A stretch of 64,000 nucleotides of DNA, from positions 25,494,193-25,558,192 of the forward strand of contig JAKGHH010000005.1 in the NCBI GenBank assembly GCA_022828595.1, in the 5' to 3' direction. Positions within the stretch are counted from its first letter, which is position 1, and each line of letters opens with the position of its first letter. Made by a program: the position numbers and the translations under genes. Shown here piece by piece: positions 20,560 through 30,955 of the stretch. The notes beneath the pieces were generated by a model. That model was not told the DNA's origin and did not search any database. It saw only the letters and a list, made by a program, of their open reading frames with translations. Source of the stretch: Nelumbo lutea (taxonomy: Eukaryota > Streptophyta > Magnoliopsida > Proteales > Nelumbonaceae).

Positions 20560-23500
20560 AAATTAGAGATAGTTTAGGAGAGAATATTTCTACTAAATTA
20601 GATATGATTTAAGAGATAAAATGAATTAGATATAATTTAGGATATAAATAGGAATTAGAAAGAATTTAGGAGGAAGTGTGGGAAAATAGTGTCATTTGAC
20701 TAAATATTAGAAAAGCAAATCTTTATTTCTTTATTTATTGGTTTAATAGATAATCATGTAGAATTAAAAAATAAATAAATAATTCAAAAAAAACCAAAAA
20801 AAATTAGGAAGAGGGGAGAGGGGGTTTGGAGAAAGGAGAAAGATGCATATATAGATAGATATGCATGCATATCCTCTATTTAAGTCTTAATCTCCTATCC
20901 ATAGTCTAGATTAGATTTCTTTGCGTATTTAAACACTACAACTCAACTGGTTTCCCCCGCAACTTAATTACCTTGTACTACTTGTTGTCTTGATCTATTA
21001 ATTAATTTGTTCCTGTTTTAATTAATTGATGATTGATTTTGATTTCCCAAATAATAATCAATTAAAGCTCCAACTCCAGGGGATTGTTCTGGTTAATTTG
21101 CTTTTTAGTTGTTGACCAGTGATGATCACAACGAGTCGCCAGTCGGGCGAGGCCAACAACAATGATTGGGGTTTGGCAGTTGGTGCTGGCGCATCAAATA
21201 AACTTGACTAAGAAAGGCATCTCCATCCAAATTCTTCAGTCTCGTCATCTAATCAACTAGCGTACATACTCCTACAACTGACTGCATGAATGCCAATCCA
21301 GTTCGATCGGTAATATATACACCCAAAGCAAGGACAGCAATCATCAAATAGAAATTATAGCCAAAAAGGAAGAGGAAGCAGGGACTCAGCTCAAGTAGTG
21401 TGTGAGGGGAGGGGGACGGAGGAGCAACGGCTGCTTTCCCCTTTTAATTTCTTTATCACATCAATTTCCGCACCAATTATTATTAATAAAAAGGGAACAC
21501 CAGTTATGCATTTTAATCACTACTAGCTAGCAAAATACATATATAAAAATAAAATAAGGAATAATAAAAGGCTGTCAAATTTTTCACTGTCATTGCTTTG
21601 AATCGAATAAGAATCCTTTTTCCCCTAGAACATGGATTTAGGCCCCAACGATGTAAAAGCTGGAAAGCTTTACCCAATTATCCTTGTATCCCTGCTCTTT
21701 TCCCCCATTTCCATCCATTATCATACCTTTAATCTTTCTCTCACGTCTCACCCTCTTTACTTGTACCGGCATGCCCAACTCAACTGCCAATGGGCGAGCT
21801 AGCTGGGCTTTTAAAAGGAGGGTAGAGAGTAGAGGTTAAACCCACCCACCAACATTTTCACAGTCTTCTTCGCCTACCTTTGCCCCAACCTAGCTATCTA
21901 ACAGGACCCGGATCCTATCCAAATTAAACCTGAATGTTGACATAGATAGTCAGTGCATGCTTGATGCTTAATTCCGCAATTGAAATTTCGATTGGTGTTG
22001 CAACTTTGAGAAACTTGTATAGTTAGTTAATACTCACTACTTAGTGGTAGTTAATGTCATTTTAAAATTTGTGAAGGGTATACAGAACAAGCACCGGGAG
22101 AGATACTGATGTCACGTGTGTTATTATACTCTTAGAGAGTTAAAGCGAGTTAATAAAAGAAGAAAAGAAAAGCGTGATTTTGATGTTTGATGGAATATTG
22201 CATGGTCTCTGTTTTTCTTCATCGAGCACCACCTGGAGTTGGGAATCTGTACTTCTTCGGCCCCTACCAATTATTTCGATGTTGCCAATTTTTTTTTTTT
22301 ACTCAAAATTTGAACAATAATAAAGAATCTTCTGGTTTATCTCATTTTTCTTTTTCTTCTTTTCTTTTCAAAGAGAAAGAGAATGAGATCTAGAGAGAGA
22401 GGTCCGAATATCATTACTAGCACTATGTTTTTGAAATCGTAGCTTAATGCGGTAGAACCGTAGGAGTACTCCTAAATCTTGAGAAACTAGAGAAGAAGAA
22501 GTTGATAAGTATTTTAGTTTTAGCCTTGCAAATGTTCTCCACAGTGCTGATTTACCGGAAACCCTGACTACTTTCTGCGTGCAAGCGGATCGATCAGATG
22601 GTTGAGAACTCACTCAATTGACTCTGCAAGATCTCTTTGAAACAGTACCCTTCCAAAATTGGGGAAAAATAAAAGGATAATGGATTGGTTATTGATCAAG
22701 AAAATTTTGTAGAATTAATACAGTGGAAATGGATGCTTGGATCGATGATCCCCTGGCGGCTGGCCCTGCTTGGTTAACGGTTGTCCTTAATAACCTTATC
22801 GTGCTTGCATGCTCTAGCTCCAACTGCAAATGCTGTATACAAAGCAAATCATCCATTGCTGTGGATTTATATCCAAATGGTCAAAGTTTGTCCGTCCACA
22901 ATACACTAAGACTTAATCGTACGTATGTCACTCTGTATGAATTTGTCTTATACATACCACATTAAAATTCCGCCAGTATGAATTTGTCTTATACCACCAA
23001 TCCCAAGCACTAAATTTTTTGTTAAATATTCATAAATTAATAAAACGGATTTATGAAACAGGATTCCTTTACATACCCATATATTTGGGATAAGGCATGG
23101 ATGATGATGATATTAAAATACCATATGTGTTGATTAATTAAATTTCATTTTCTATCCCATATATATATATATATATATAATCGTACACACATATCTGTTT
23201 TATGGTATATGTACTGCAAAATAAATCCATGCATCTCTAAAATTAACAAATAACAACACGTCTGGCTGGAACAACTTCGAGTGGGTCTCAAGCATTCAAG
23301 TATTGTAGACGTAGACGTATGTATGATACATAGATATATAAAGATATGATGGATGTGTTAATTTGTACGTAAGAGAATTGAAAGAATATCTTAGCTTGTA
23401 AGAAAAAGAAATTTATAGCAATTTGACAACATACAGTGTTGTTGTTGTTGTATATATACATGTTCCGTTGTTGGCATCCTCCATGCATCCACATGATCTC

Positions 23501-23690
23501 TTACCAGTAAGTACGTAGCTACTTTTTCTTTTCTGTCAGAAATATTCTCCTTGTTGGGGCTCTAATTAAACGATACTACACATCGCGCGAGTTTCAGATA
23601 TTGCGAACCTGCAGAACAGGCCATGATAAATAACAAAGCCTTCACCAAATCCACAACTTTTCTTTCCAAGCACAAGAGATTTCCTCCTTC
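20560..23690. other. Intergenic, no recognisable gene
   Basis: About 3.1 kb. A promoter-like 'gggcttttaaaaggagggtag' near 21808-21828 has no coding sequence after it. The short frame at 22723-22965 shows no domain. A (ta)n run lies at 23159-23179. The right end (23440-23690) should hold the promoter of the DC1 gene, and 'gtatatatacatg' near 23450 is a candidate TATA region. Confidence 0.45.
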
Positions 23691-23691
23691 A

Positions 23692-24681
23692 ATGGAAACC
23701 CAAACCCAGACCTTAATTTCTCCAATCTTTGGAGAGAGAACCCATTTCAGTCATCCACAGCACCCTCTCGTGCAAGTTAGGGCTCCATATCTGTTTACCT
23801 GCACCGGTTGCAAAGAGTATGGAGCAGGGAGCAGGTACAAATGCCAACAATGCGATGTTCATCTACATGAATTCTGTGCCTTGGCTCCGCCTTCCCTAAC
23901 CACCCACTCCCTCCACCATCAACACCATCTTGTTTTCTACACTAAACCAGGTGATGATTTCTGCGCGCTCGCAGATGTCTTCTAGCTCTAGCTCTATCAT
24001 TTTTTTTTTATATCCATTAACTATATATCATCATTCATCAAGGCTTTTCTTCTTCCCATCTCCTCCTTTTATTATTATTTTCTTCTTGATCTTTTCATTC
24101 TATATATATGGTTGATCTCTCCCTCAGCTCTGACTCTTTTTTTTTTTTTCCATAATTTATTGAATCAATTTGAAGGTGGGGGATTTATACGATCACGATG
24201 CGACATTTGTGGGAAGACAACCAAAGGCTATGCTTACCGTTGTAGCACCTGTAACTTCGAGATGCATCCCTGCTGTGCAAAGCTTTGTCGGCAAATGGAT
24301 TTTCCGGTGCATCCACATACCTTGATTCTTTTACCCACCACGACATTAACAAGCGGAGACCCCAATTTCAACTGCAATGAGTGCAACAGGAAGGGGCCAG
24401 GTGGCCAGGTTTATGGTTGCACAGTCTGCGACTACTACCTCCATGCAGTGTGTGCTAAGAACATGGTTAACGGGCTCTACGCCAATGGCATCAAAGCTCC
24501 CGAAAAGCCTAGCAGGTTAGGGGCTGCCGTTCGCCTCGCATCCCATGTAGTTGCAGGCTTTATCGGAGGACTGCTTGAGGGGATCGGAGAAGGGGTCGGA
24601 GAAGCTATCTTTGATAGCATGGTTAAAAGTAAGTCTATAGGTAGAAGCCGGCCGCCCGGCGGCTATGGGGGCAGAGACTAA
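23692..24681 (+). CDS. DC1 domain (Cys/His-rich C1) protein, two exons
   Basis: Exon 1 is 23692-23950 and exon 2 is 24176-24681, joined by a 225-bp GT-AG intron with a strong pyrimidine tract; the join gives ...FYTKPG-GGFIRSRC, 254 residues in all. Three DC1 zinc-binding units follow each other. Unit 1 is H-P(Q)HPL...C-TGC...Y-CQQCDVHLHEFC, unit 2 is CDICGKTTKGYAYRCSTC...HPCC, and unit 3 is HPHTLIL...CNECNRKG...YGCTVCDYYLHAVC. The C terminus has a small-residue glycine-rich segment (VVAGFIGGLLEGIGEGVGEA) that could insert into or bind membranes. DC1 proteins are plant-specific and largely uncharacterised; some act in hormone or defence signalling. ATG 23692 was chosen because it lies just before the first DC1 unit; an in-frame ATG at 23623 would add 23 residues of UTR-like composition. 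Confidence 0.88.
23951..24175 (+). other. Intron of the DC1 gene
   Basis: Donor ccag|gtgatg and acceptor tttgaag|gtggg, phase 1. A run of T (24136-24149) forms the pyrimidine tract. The unspliced frame hits a stop at 23983. Confidence 0.8.
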
Positions 24682-25356
24682 TACTCGGTAAGATGGATCC
24701 ACAACCATGTGTTGTGTTGGTTTCTTCTGCAAGACTACTGCAGCTCTGTACTATATATTCATGGGCTTGTTAATTTATGGCATATATAGGTTTATTTGCC
24801 AAGTGAAATGTTTTTCACTTTTCATGTTATATATATATCCTTTATTGTGATACTGATAATTATATATAGCTTTTGAGAAAATACAATTAATTAAATTACA
24901 TACTGTCTTTCTTCTATTCAATTTGAAAATGCATATTAAGTCATCAGTAACTCCATTTTTTAAATAATATTTCTTATTTCTTATGCTTTAAAAATTCAAA
25001 TGCTTTAATTTTCCAATATCCAGATTTATTGGATATATAGGCTGAATTTACTGTCACCATAATAATCACAAATTGAGAAAATAGAAGAGAGAAAAAAAAA
25101 AGTAAATTTTGTTAGTTAAAGGTGTATGCACATTTTTTAAGATGTCTATTTAGCTGTAAATTTTTCTATGTTGAAATGTTTTGTTTGGTGATTGATCACA
25201 CGGCCGGGAAATATCCTATGCCCTGATTTTGGATAGGTTGGCTACATATCTGAGCCAATGGAAAGAGAATCCTTTAGATTGAAAACAAATTTGGTATATA
25301 TACAAGGATTTTGGCGAGCATATTCATATAAGAATGCTTCTTCAACGTATCACTAA
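24682..25356. other. 3' flank of the DC1 gene, no further gene
   Basis: Probable 3' UTR followed by AT-rich intergenic DNA. Nothing else is supported. Confidence 0.5.
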
Positions 25357-26446
25357 GGTTGTGTTTGGAAACGATGTAAATGGAGTGTAAATCCTGATTC
25401 TGGATAAATTTGTACATTGATTTATTTTTGCCTGTGTTTGATAACATTATATTTATGCATTGACAAATGACAGTAGAGTTGCAAGTCGGGCCGGGTTAGA
25501 TTGGGTTGAGGCCAACCCTAGTTTAACCCTATGTTCTAAACCTCCAACCCTAATCCGAACCCAACCCGACCTACTCAACCCTAACCCTAACCCTAACTAA
25601 TTCCTTCAACCCTAACCCAATCAGACCCAACCCGATGTCAACTTCAGATTGGGTTGGGCCCAACCCAACCTTCCCATCCCTTAAAATCTAGTAGAAAAAA
25701 TAAGTATTTATTTATCATGAGTTATGACTTATGATAGAATTTTTCTCAAAAATATAAATTCATGAAATCAACAATAATGAAACATAAAATCATGGAAATA
25801 AAATCACTAATAACAATTCATAGGATCAAGCAAATAATTTGAATCTATTCGATAGGTCACACATAAAAATTACAAGACAAAAGGAAAAAACAAGTAGTCA
25901 AGTACCTATGAATAACTTAAACTAAAGAAAGGCATGATAGTATATTGGGGGGCTATACAACTATCATGCATCTAAACAAATCAGTGTATATTATATATAT
26001 ATATGACATGTAGTATAGGGGGTCGGGTTGCCCGAGGGGTCAACTGTAACCTAACCCGAACTAAGGTTGGGTTCAAGAATTTCAACCCTAACCCGATCAT
26101 CAACCCGGCCCAATCCAACCCGACTTTTTTAGGTTGGGTTCAGGCCAACCCGACCCAAGTTGCAGCCTAAATGACAGATCAATGCATATTGGAATTTTGA
26201 TAATAAGATGTAAAAGTACATCAATAAAAAAGAAGTAAATTTGCATTCAAATGGTCTTTTGATAAAAAAAAAAAAAAGCATATGCTTTATTGGAATTCAT
26301 GTTTGCATCCATTACAACTAAAAGTCTATTTGGTAAGAAGATAAATTTATCCGTGCAAAACTAATACAACTTTACAATTTATATGAACTATTTTACACTT
26401 TACGTATTTGCATTCACACTTATTTGCATCATATCCAAATGCAATG
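25357..26446. mobile_element. Tourist-like MITE (PIF/Harbinger type), copy A, interrupted by a hAT MITE
   Basis: It begins GGTTGTGTTTGGAAACGATG after TAA (25354-25356) and ends near 26446 before TAA (26447-26449), the 3-bp target of PIF/Harbinger elements. Without the 696-bp insertion and its 8-bp duplication it is about 386 bp. It aligns along its length with copy B at 27908-28275, including 'gatgtaaaagtacatcaata', 'agcatatgctttattgga' and 'attcatgtttgcatccatta'. Its right terminus has diverged. Confidence 0.75.
25474..26169. mobile_element. hAT-type MITE nested inside the Tourist-like MITE
   Basis: 696 bp flanked by the exact 8-bp duplication aatgacag (25466-25473 and 26170-26177). Terminal repeats are TAGAGTTGCAAGTCGGGCCGGG and the reverse complement of cccgacccaagttgcagccta. 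It is rich in 'caaccc/gggttg' blocks and includes three telomere-like ccctaa units at 25579-25597, which here are internal to the element. It is non-coding. Confidence 0.82.
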
Positions 26447-26449
26447 TAA

Positions 26450-27207
26450 GGGAATTCCCCTTGGACTGGTCTTTGGCTAAACTTACAAAACAAAACCGAA
26501 TGGTTGAGAGTTGAGAAATAATATGGGTTTCCTTCTTTTTTAACCGCATGCAACCAATTGGAACCCAAGGGGAGAATGTGAGGGAGAAGAGTTTCAATTT
26601 GCAGTTCAATTCAAAATGAAGAAAAAGCTCCCTAAAAAGTAAAAACTAGTGAATAAAAATCTTAATTTCTTATCTTCTGAATTTTTGTTAATGAATTCAC
26701 TTTATCATTTGGCCTTTTTTATTCTATCAGTTAGCCTTTGATGCATGTTTGAAAGATCTATACTGTTTTATATTACATGGAGAAATTATGTGGCCAATCC
26801 ACACCACCCATCAGATATGGGATTGTGATCTTAGACCTACTGTTAAATTTCCCCTAATAATTTAATAACCAATCAAACTCTATCCTTTTGGTAAACAAGT
26901 TCAATTAATAAGCTTTTTCTGTTTTTTTTTTAGTTTCGAAATTTTGTATTAACAACCTTAATTGTTAATTAATCCAAAAGAAAAACAACCGAGATTGAGC
27001 TATTCCACTCATGCCACGTCAGTAACCTGGAAATCCAAAATCCATAATCCTTGTATCAAATGTACGTATTTGACATATCACACATGGTATCAACCTATCT
27101 GTCAGGCCTGATTTGAAGAATGTCAACTACATCTAACGTGGGTTCAAGCTCAAGCCCAAGTTGTGCACCCCTACCTTGACATTAAGTTCCCACAAGAACT
27201 CCTTACA
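26450..27207. other. Intergenic, no recognisable gene
   Basis: AT-rich sequence. Short open frames at 26347-26609 on the minus strand overlap the MITE end and have no domain. Confidence 0.45.
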
Positions 27208-27215
27208 TTTAAATA

Positions 27216-27760
27216 GAAAAAAATTCTCGATCAGTACTTTGTATTTTGGGCTTAGTGCCACTTTGGTCTCCAAACTTTAAAATATGATAATTTAGTATCA
27301 AAATTTTTAAAACGTGTCAATTCAATACCTATCGTTAATTAATTGTTAATCAGTCGTAAAATGGTATTTGAAATGATACAAATGTCCTTCGACTCTCATC
27401 TAATTTTCTTTATCAATCATTCAAACAATTGACAAAAAATTAATAATCCCAAATCCTTGCCTCTTTTATTCAAGAAGTTGGGGTCACGTTTGTGAGCATT
27501 TTGGTGACCCCAACTTTCTTGAATAGAAGAGACAAGGATTTCGGACTGTTCATCTTTATCAATGTTTGGATGATTGATAATGAAAATTCAAGGACACTCG
27601 AAGGGCATCTGTGTCTTTTCAAATGCCACTTAACGGTTTGTTAATGGTAGGTACTGAATTGGCACGTTTTTAGTTTGAATACTGAATTGTTGCATTTTAA
27701 AGCTTGGGGACCAAAGTGGCACTAGGCCCAAAGTACATGGTACTAATCAAGAATTTTTCC
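27216..27760. mobile_element. Long foldback MITE with arms of about 260 bp
   Basis: The two halves are near-perfect reverse complements. Outer pairing: 'gggcttagtgccactttggtc' with 'accaaagtggcactaggccc'. Middle: 'ccttcgactctcat' with an equivalent near 27590. Inner: 'ttcaagaagttggggtcac' with 'gtgaccccaactttcttgaa'. Only about 16 bases remain unpaired at the centre (about 27489-27504). The element is flanked by an 8-bp direct repeat, tttaaata (27208-27215 and 27761-27768). Long inverted repeats and an 8-9 bp target suggest a Mutator-like MITE. A transcript across it would form a long hairpin. Confidence 0.8.
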
Positions 27761-27907
27761 TTTAAATAACGATTTTGTCCTATTCTTATAGAAGTAAGAA
27801 TTCTCAAGACTTTATCTACATTGGTGTAAATGCATGCTAATATAAGTGAACGGTATAAATTTTGGTTTACTTTTGCTTTAGTTTGACTTTGTTTTGTTTG
27901 CTACTAA

Positions 27908-28275
27908 GGCTGTGTTTGGAAATGATGATGCAAATGGAGTGTAAATCCTGGTTCAGAGTAAATTTGCACTCTAGTTCACTTTTGCTTGTATTTGGCAATA
28001 TTACATTTATGTATTAACAAATGATGGGGCAATGCATATTTACATTGATAATAAGATGTAAAAGTACATCAATAAGAAAGAATTAAATTTACATTCAAGT
28101 GGATTTTTGATAAAAAAAAAAAGCATATGCTTTATTGGAATTCATGTTTGCATCCATTATAGCTAAAGGTCTTTTTGGTAAGAATGTAAATTTGTCAGTG
28201 CAAAACTAACCCAATTTTACAATTTATATGAACCATTTTACATTCTACATATTTACATCGTTTCCAAACGCTGCC
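27908..28275. mobile_element. Tourist-like MITE, copy B
   Basis: 368 bp bounded by TAA (27905-27907 and 28276-28278). The left terminus GGCTGTGTTTGGAAATGATG and the right terminus catcgtttccaaacgctgcc are inverted repeats. This matches the GGNNNTGTTTGG consensus of Tourist elements and aligns with copy A. It is non-coding and needs a PIF/Harbinger transposase in trans. Confidence 0.85.
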
Positions 28276-28278
28276 TAA

Positions 28279-28396
28279 GACTCGGCTTGGAAGGAGTACA
28301 AATGCAAATATGTAGTGTGTAAAATCATGTATTTTGTATTATTTTGCATTTATTTGTATTGTACATATTTGTTCTGGACTCCATCCAAATTGAGCC
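28279..28396. mobile_element. Small Tourist-like MITE (about 118 bp), copy 1 of 3
   Basis: 'gactcggcttggaaggag' to 'ccatccaaattgagcc'. It abuts copy B and shares the TAA at 28276-28278. The interior 'tacaaatgcaaatatgtag(t/a)gtgtaaaat' is nearly identical to the copy at 39497-39615. Confidence 0.75.
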
Positions 28397-28402
28397 TAGC
28401 AT

Positions 28403-28794
28403 GGTGTTTGGCATCGGAGCATTTTACAAGCATTTTGTTTCATAAGTGAGACCTAATTTATAAGTGTTTCATTTCAATCGGGATGCAGATTGATTGGTGT
28501 TTAAAATGATTTGGCTTAACATTATAATATATATGATGACAATTGAGTGACATCTCAAAAAAAATAATCATTTTTTTCAAATTTCAATGTGCCATGCCAC
28601 CAAGTTGATTCAAGAAACCTCTCATTTCCTAAATCCCAAAGCTAATCATTATAAAAACATTTTTTTTTTTTTTTTTGAGAAACAAGATTGTCAAATGTGA
28701 TTTTTCTTGCCAATTTCATTTAATTGCTGATGTTGTGTGCATGATACATCAGCAAAAATGGAACGCTTGTAAAACACTCCAGTGCCAAACACCC
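28403..28794. mobile_element. MITE with ggtgtttggc termini
   Basis: The left end 'ggtgtttggcatcggagcattttacaagc' and the right end 'gcttgtaaaacactccagtgccaaacaccc' are inverted repeats over about 29 bp with three or four mismatches. The element is 392 bp. It begins seven bases after the previous MITE ends. The target duplication was not resolved. Confidence 0.7.
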
Positions 28795-28972
28795 ATCAGG
28801 AAAAAGATAGTGTGAGTTTTATAGCAAATGCAAAATTTCGTCTACCTTTTTCCTACATTCATTTTCCCTCATATAAAGTGGAGACCATATTATTTTGCTC
28901 TTCCTCCAGCCAAACAAACAACATTCCTCCAACCTTCCCTCTTATATTAAGAGGACACCACATCATCATTCA

Positions 28973-29055
28973 GGCTTAGTTTGGAAGGACGTAGCACAAG
29001 TGCAAATATGTAGTATGTATTTGTATTGTACATAGTACTCTTTCCAAACTGAACC
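28973..29055. mobile_element. Small Tourist-like MITE, internally deleted copy 2 of 3
   Basis: 'ggcttagtttggaaggacg' to 'tttccaaactgaacc', 83 bp. The interior 'gtgcaaatatgtag' and 'ttgtattgtacat' match the copies at 28279 and 39497. It is shorter than they are. Confidence 0.65.
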
Positions 29056-29589
29056 TTATATTCATCCAAAACAAGTTTCAGTAAATGAATTCTCTCCTCT
29101 CCTCCGATTCATATGAAACTGGATCCACTGAGAGGGGTATCTGCCAGTCTGCCAATGGCAATATGTATGATTAGCCTGCCAGAGCTAAAACGAAAAACAA
29201 CTGCCATCAATACAATCATAGTATCATACAGATTAGCGAACACCACCTAATTAAGTGATTCCGATTAACGAAAAACAATCAATTAGAACGTATTATCATC
29301 CAATCCCACACATTATATCTATATGGACAAAGGTCAAAACAAAGTGAAACTACAATAAAAATGTATTATTTTTGCTCACAAGACAGTAATTTTTTATTTT
29401 AAAAAACAAAACCATTCACATCACATCGGTATAATATAAACACCTCCATGATCACCTCTAGCACTCGAAATCGGTGCAGGAATAGATTTGTGTGGGGTCC
29501 ATCCGGAGGGTTTTACTTTTACATAGTTTTTTTTTTTTTTTGGCTACTAAATAGCAGGAATATTTATGCGTTGAATGCATTAGCAGTCA
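29056..29589. other. Intergenic, no recognisable gene
   Basis: AT-rich, with a T-run at 29528-29541. No gene is supported. Confidence 0.45.
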
Positions 29590-30290
29590 GAGAGAACTCG
29601 GAAAAAAAAATGTTTTGATGAATTCCTCCTCAATTTGCTTACTTAATTTGTCAAAAAGAAATTGAATCGATTCTTCATGCTTTACTTATTTGTGACCATG
29701 CAAAGTTGTTTGGTTTGGATCAAATTTTAATGGTAAAACGTACAGAGAACTTCGCTTAATTAGTTTTCAATGTTTCTCAATGTTTTAAGGCAACGACTGC
29801 AATCATCCTCTAGATTATTTGGAAAAGCCGAAATAAATTTATTTTTGAAAACATAAAATCAGATCCAAACACCTCAATCTTTATATGTTACACATGTAGT
29901 GGAAGGAGACTTTGCCGAGAAATGAGCAAAATTATTGGCAAGCAACTGAAGTCGAGAATTAATGAATGTTGCAAGTTTTTGGAAGCATCCTCAGTCCTCG
30001 GCCAGGTTTCTTCAAGGCTACGCTAGGCATGCAGGTTTTGGTGGGGTTCATAAGAATGAAGAAATCACATTGGTGAGGTCTGAGCTATAGGTTTTGGGGG
30101 GGCGCTAGCAATTAGCAAATTAACTAATGTGGTTCCCCAATCCCAGTCCAAGCAGATATGTAGGGCCATAGTATAGCATACTTAAATGGTCTGGAGTTGA
30201 TTGTAGACCTCCAATGTAATCTTGTTATTTCTTTCTGTTTATGTTTCGCATTCACGAAATTAAAGTTGACAAAAGGGGAGTTTCGTATAG
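29590..30290 (+). pseudogene. Decayed LINE fragment (zinc-finger/RNase H end)
   Basis: Broken frames read 'CQKEIESILHALLICDHAKLF', the Cys-His knuckle region (zf-RVT type) of plant L1 elements, then 'WKSRNKFIFENIKSDPNTSI' and 'CREMSKIIGKQLKSRINECC'. Stops and shifts are frequent. Only the C-terminal part of the element is left. Confidence 0.55.
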
Positions 30291-30422
30291 TTTAACTTTA
30301 ACACATTATTTCTGAAAGAAGAAAAGGATAGTAAATACTCATTAGTAGTTATTCATCAGTGTCTCCTTTTGCTGGTTCGCAATTAGAATTGGAATTATCT
30401 ATTTTTTTCAGGTTGGAATTGA

Positions 30423-30955
30423 TTTTTTTTTTTTTTGTAATAACAGGATTACTGCATTAAAAGAGAAGGGGAAACCCCTGAAGAGTCATAGTACAAAGCC
30501 CAACTGTTACAAATAGCCTGATGATGATGATCATTATCACGAAAAGAAAACCATAGACCATTCCTACATGCTCGATTAGTAAGAAAATGAGCATAAGTTA
30601 CATCACATTGTTCCTGGAGATATGAGACCAACGAACAGAGCAAAGGAAAACTCCCTCGATACCTATTTAATATCATGAATTACAGACCAAACCTCAGCTG
30701 GGATCGGATGGTTCTATTCCATCATGTTCGTTGTTCACCAATAGGGTACTGTCGGATTCTACCATTACATGAGAGAGTTGAAGATTCATCACTATCTTCA
30801 AGCCTTCCAAAGCAGCATAGGATTCAGAGAAAAGGAGAGGCCTAGGCGAATCGGATTTCGAGGAGGCTGCCAAAAATTTTCCATTTGCCTTGTAAATAAC
30901 ACAACCATAGCCAGCATGGGAAGATCTGAGAAACCTCCATCAAAACTTTGACAAA
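30423..30955 (-). pseudogene. Decayed LINE 3' end with RNase H, minus strand
   Basis: On the minus strand the translation reads 'SSHAGYGCVIYKANGKFLAA', 'FSESYAALEGLKIVMN', 'VMVESDSTLLVNNEHD' and 'VWSVIHDIK', which is the RNase H (RVT_3) domain fused to plant L1-type LINEs. The T-run at 30423-30436 on the plus strand is the poly-A tail. A possible 10-bp target duplication 'ggttggaatt' occurs at 30413-30422 and again near 31085. Frames are broken. Confidence 0.7.

Noticed and set aside
21808..21900. Promoter-like cttttaaaagg with a CT-rich leader
   Set aside because: No coding sequence or splice pattern follows within the next kilobases.
23623..23691. Upstream in-frame ATG of the DC1 gene as the start
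   Set aside because: The added 23 residues look like translated leader and are not part of the DC1 pattern; kept as an alternative in the gene entry.
25579..25597. Telomere-like ccctaaccctaaccctaac
   Set aside because: Only three units, inside a caaccc-rich MITE with clear ends and target duplication; not an interstitial telomere.
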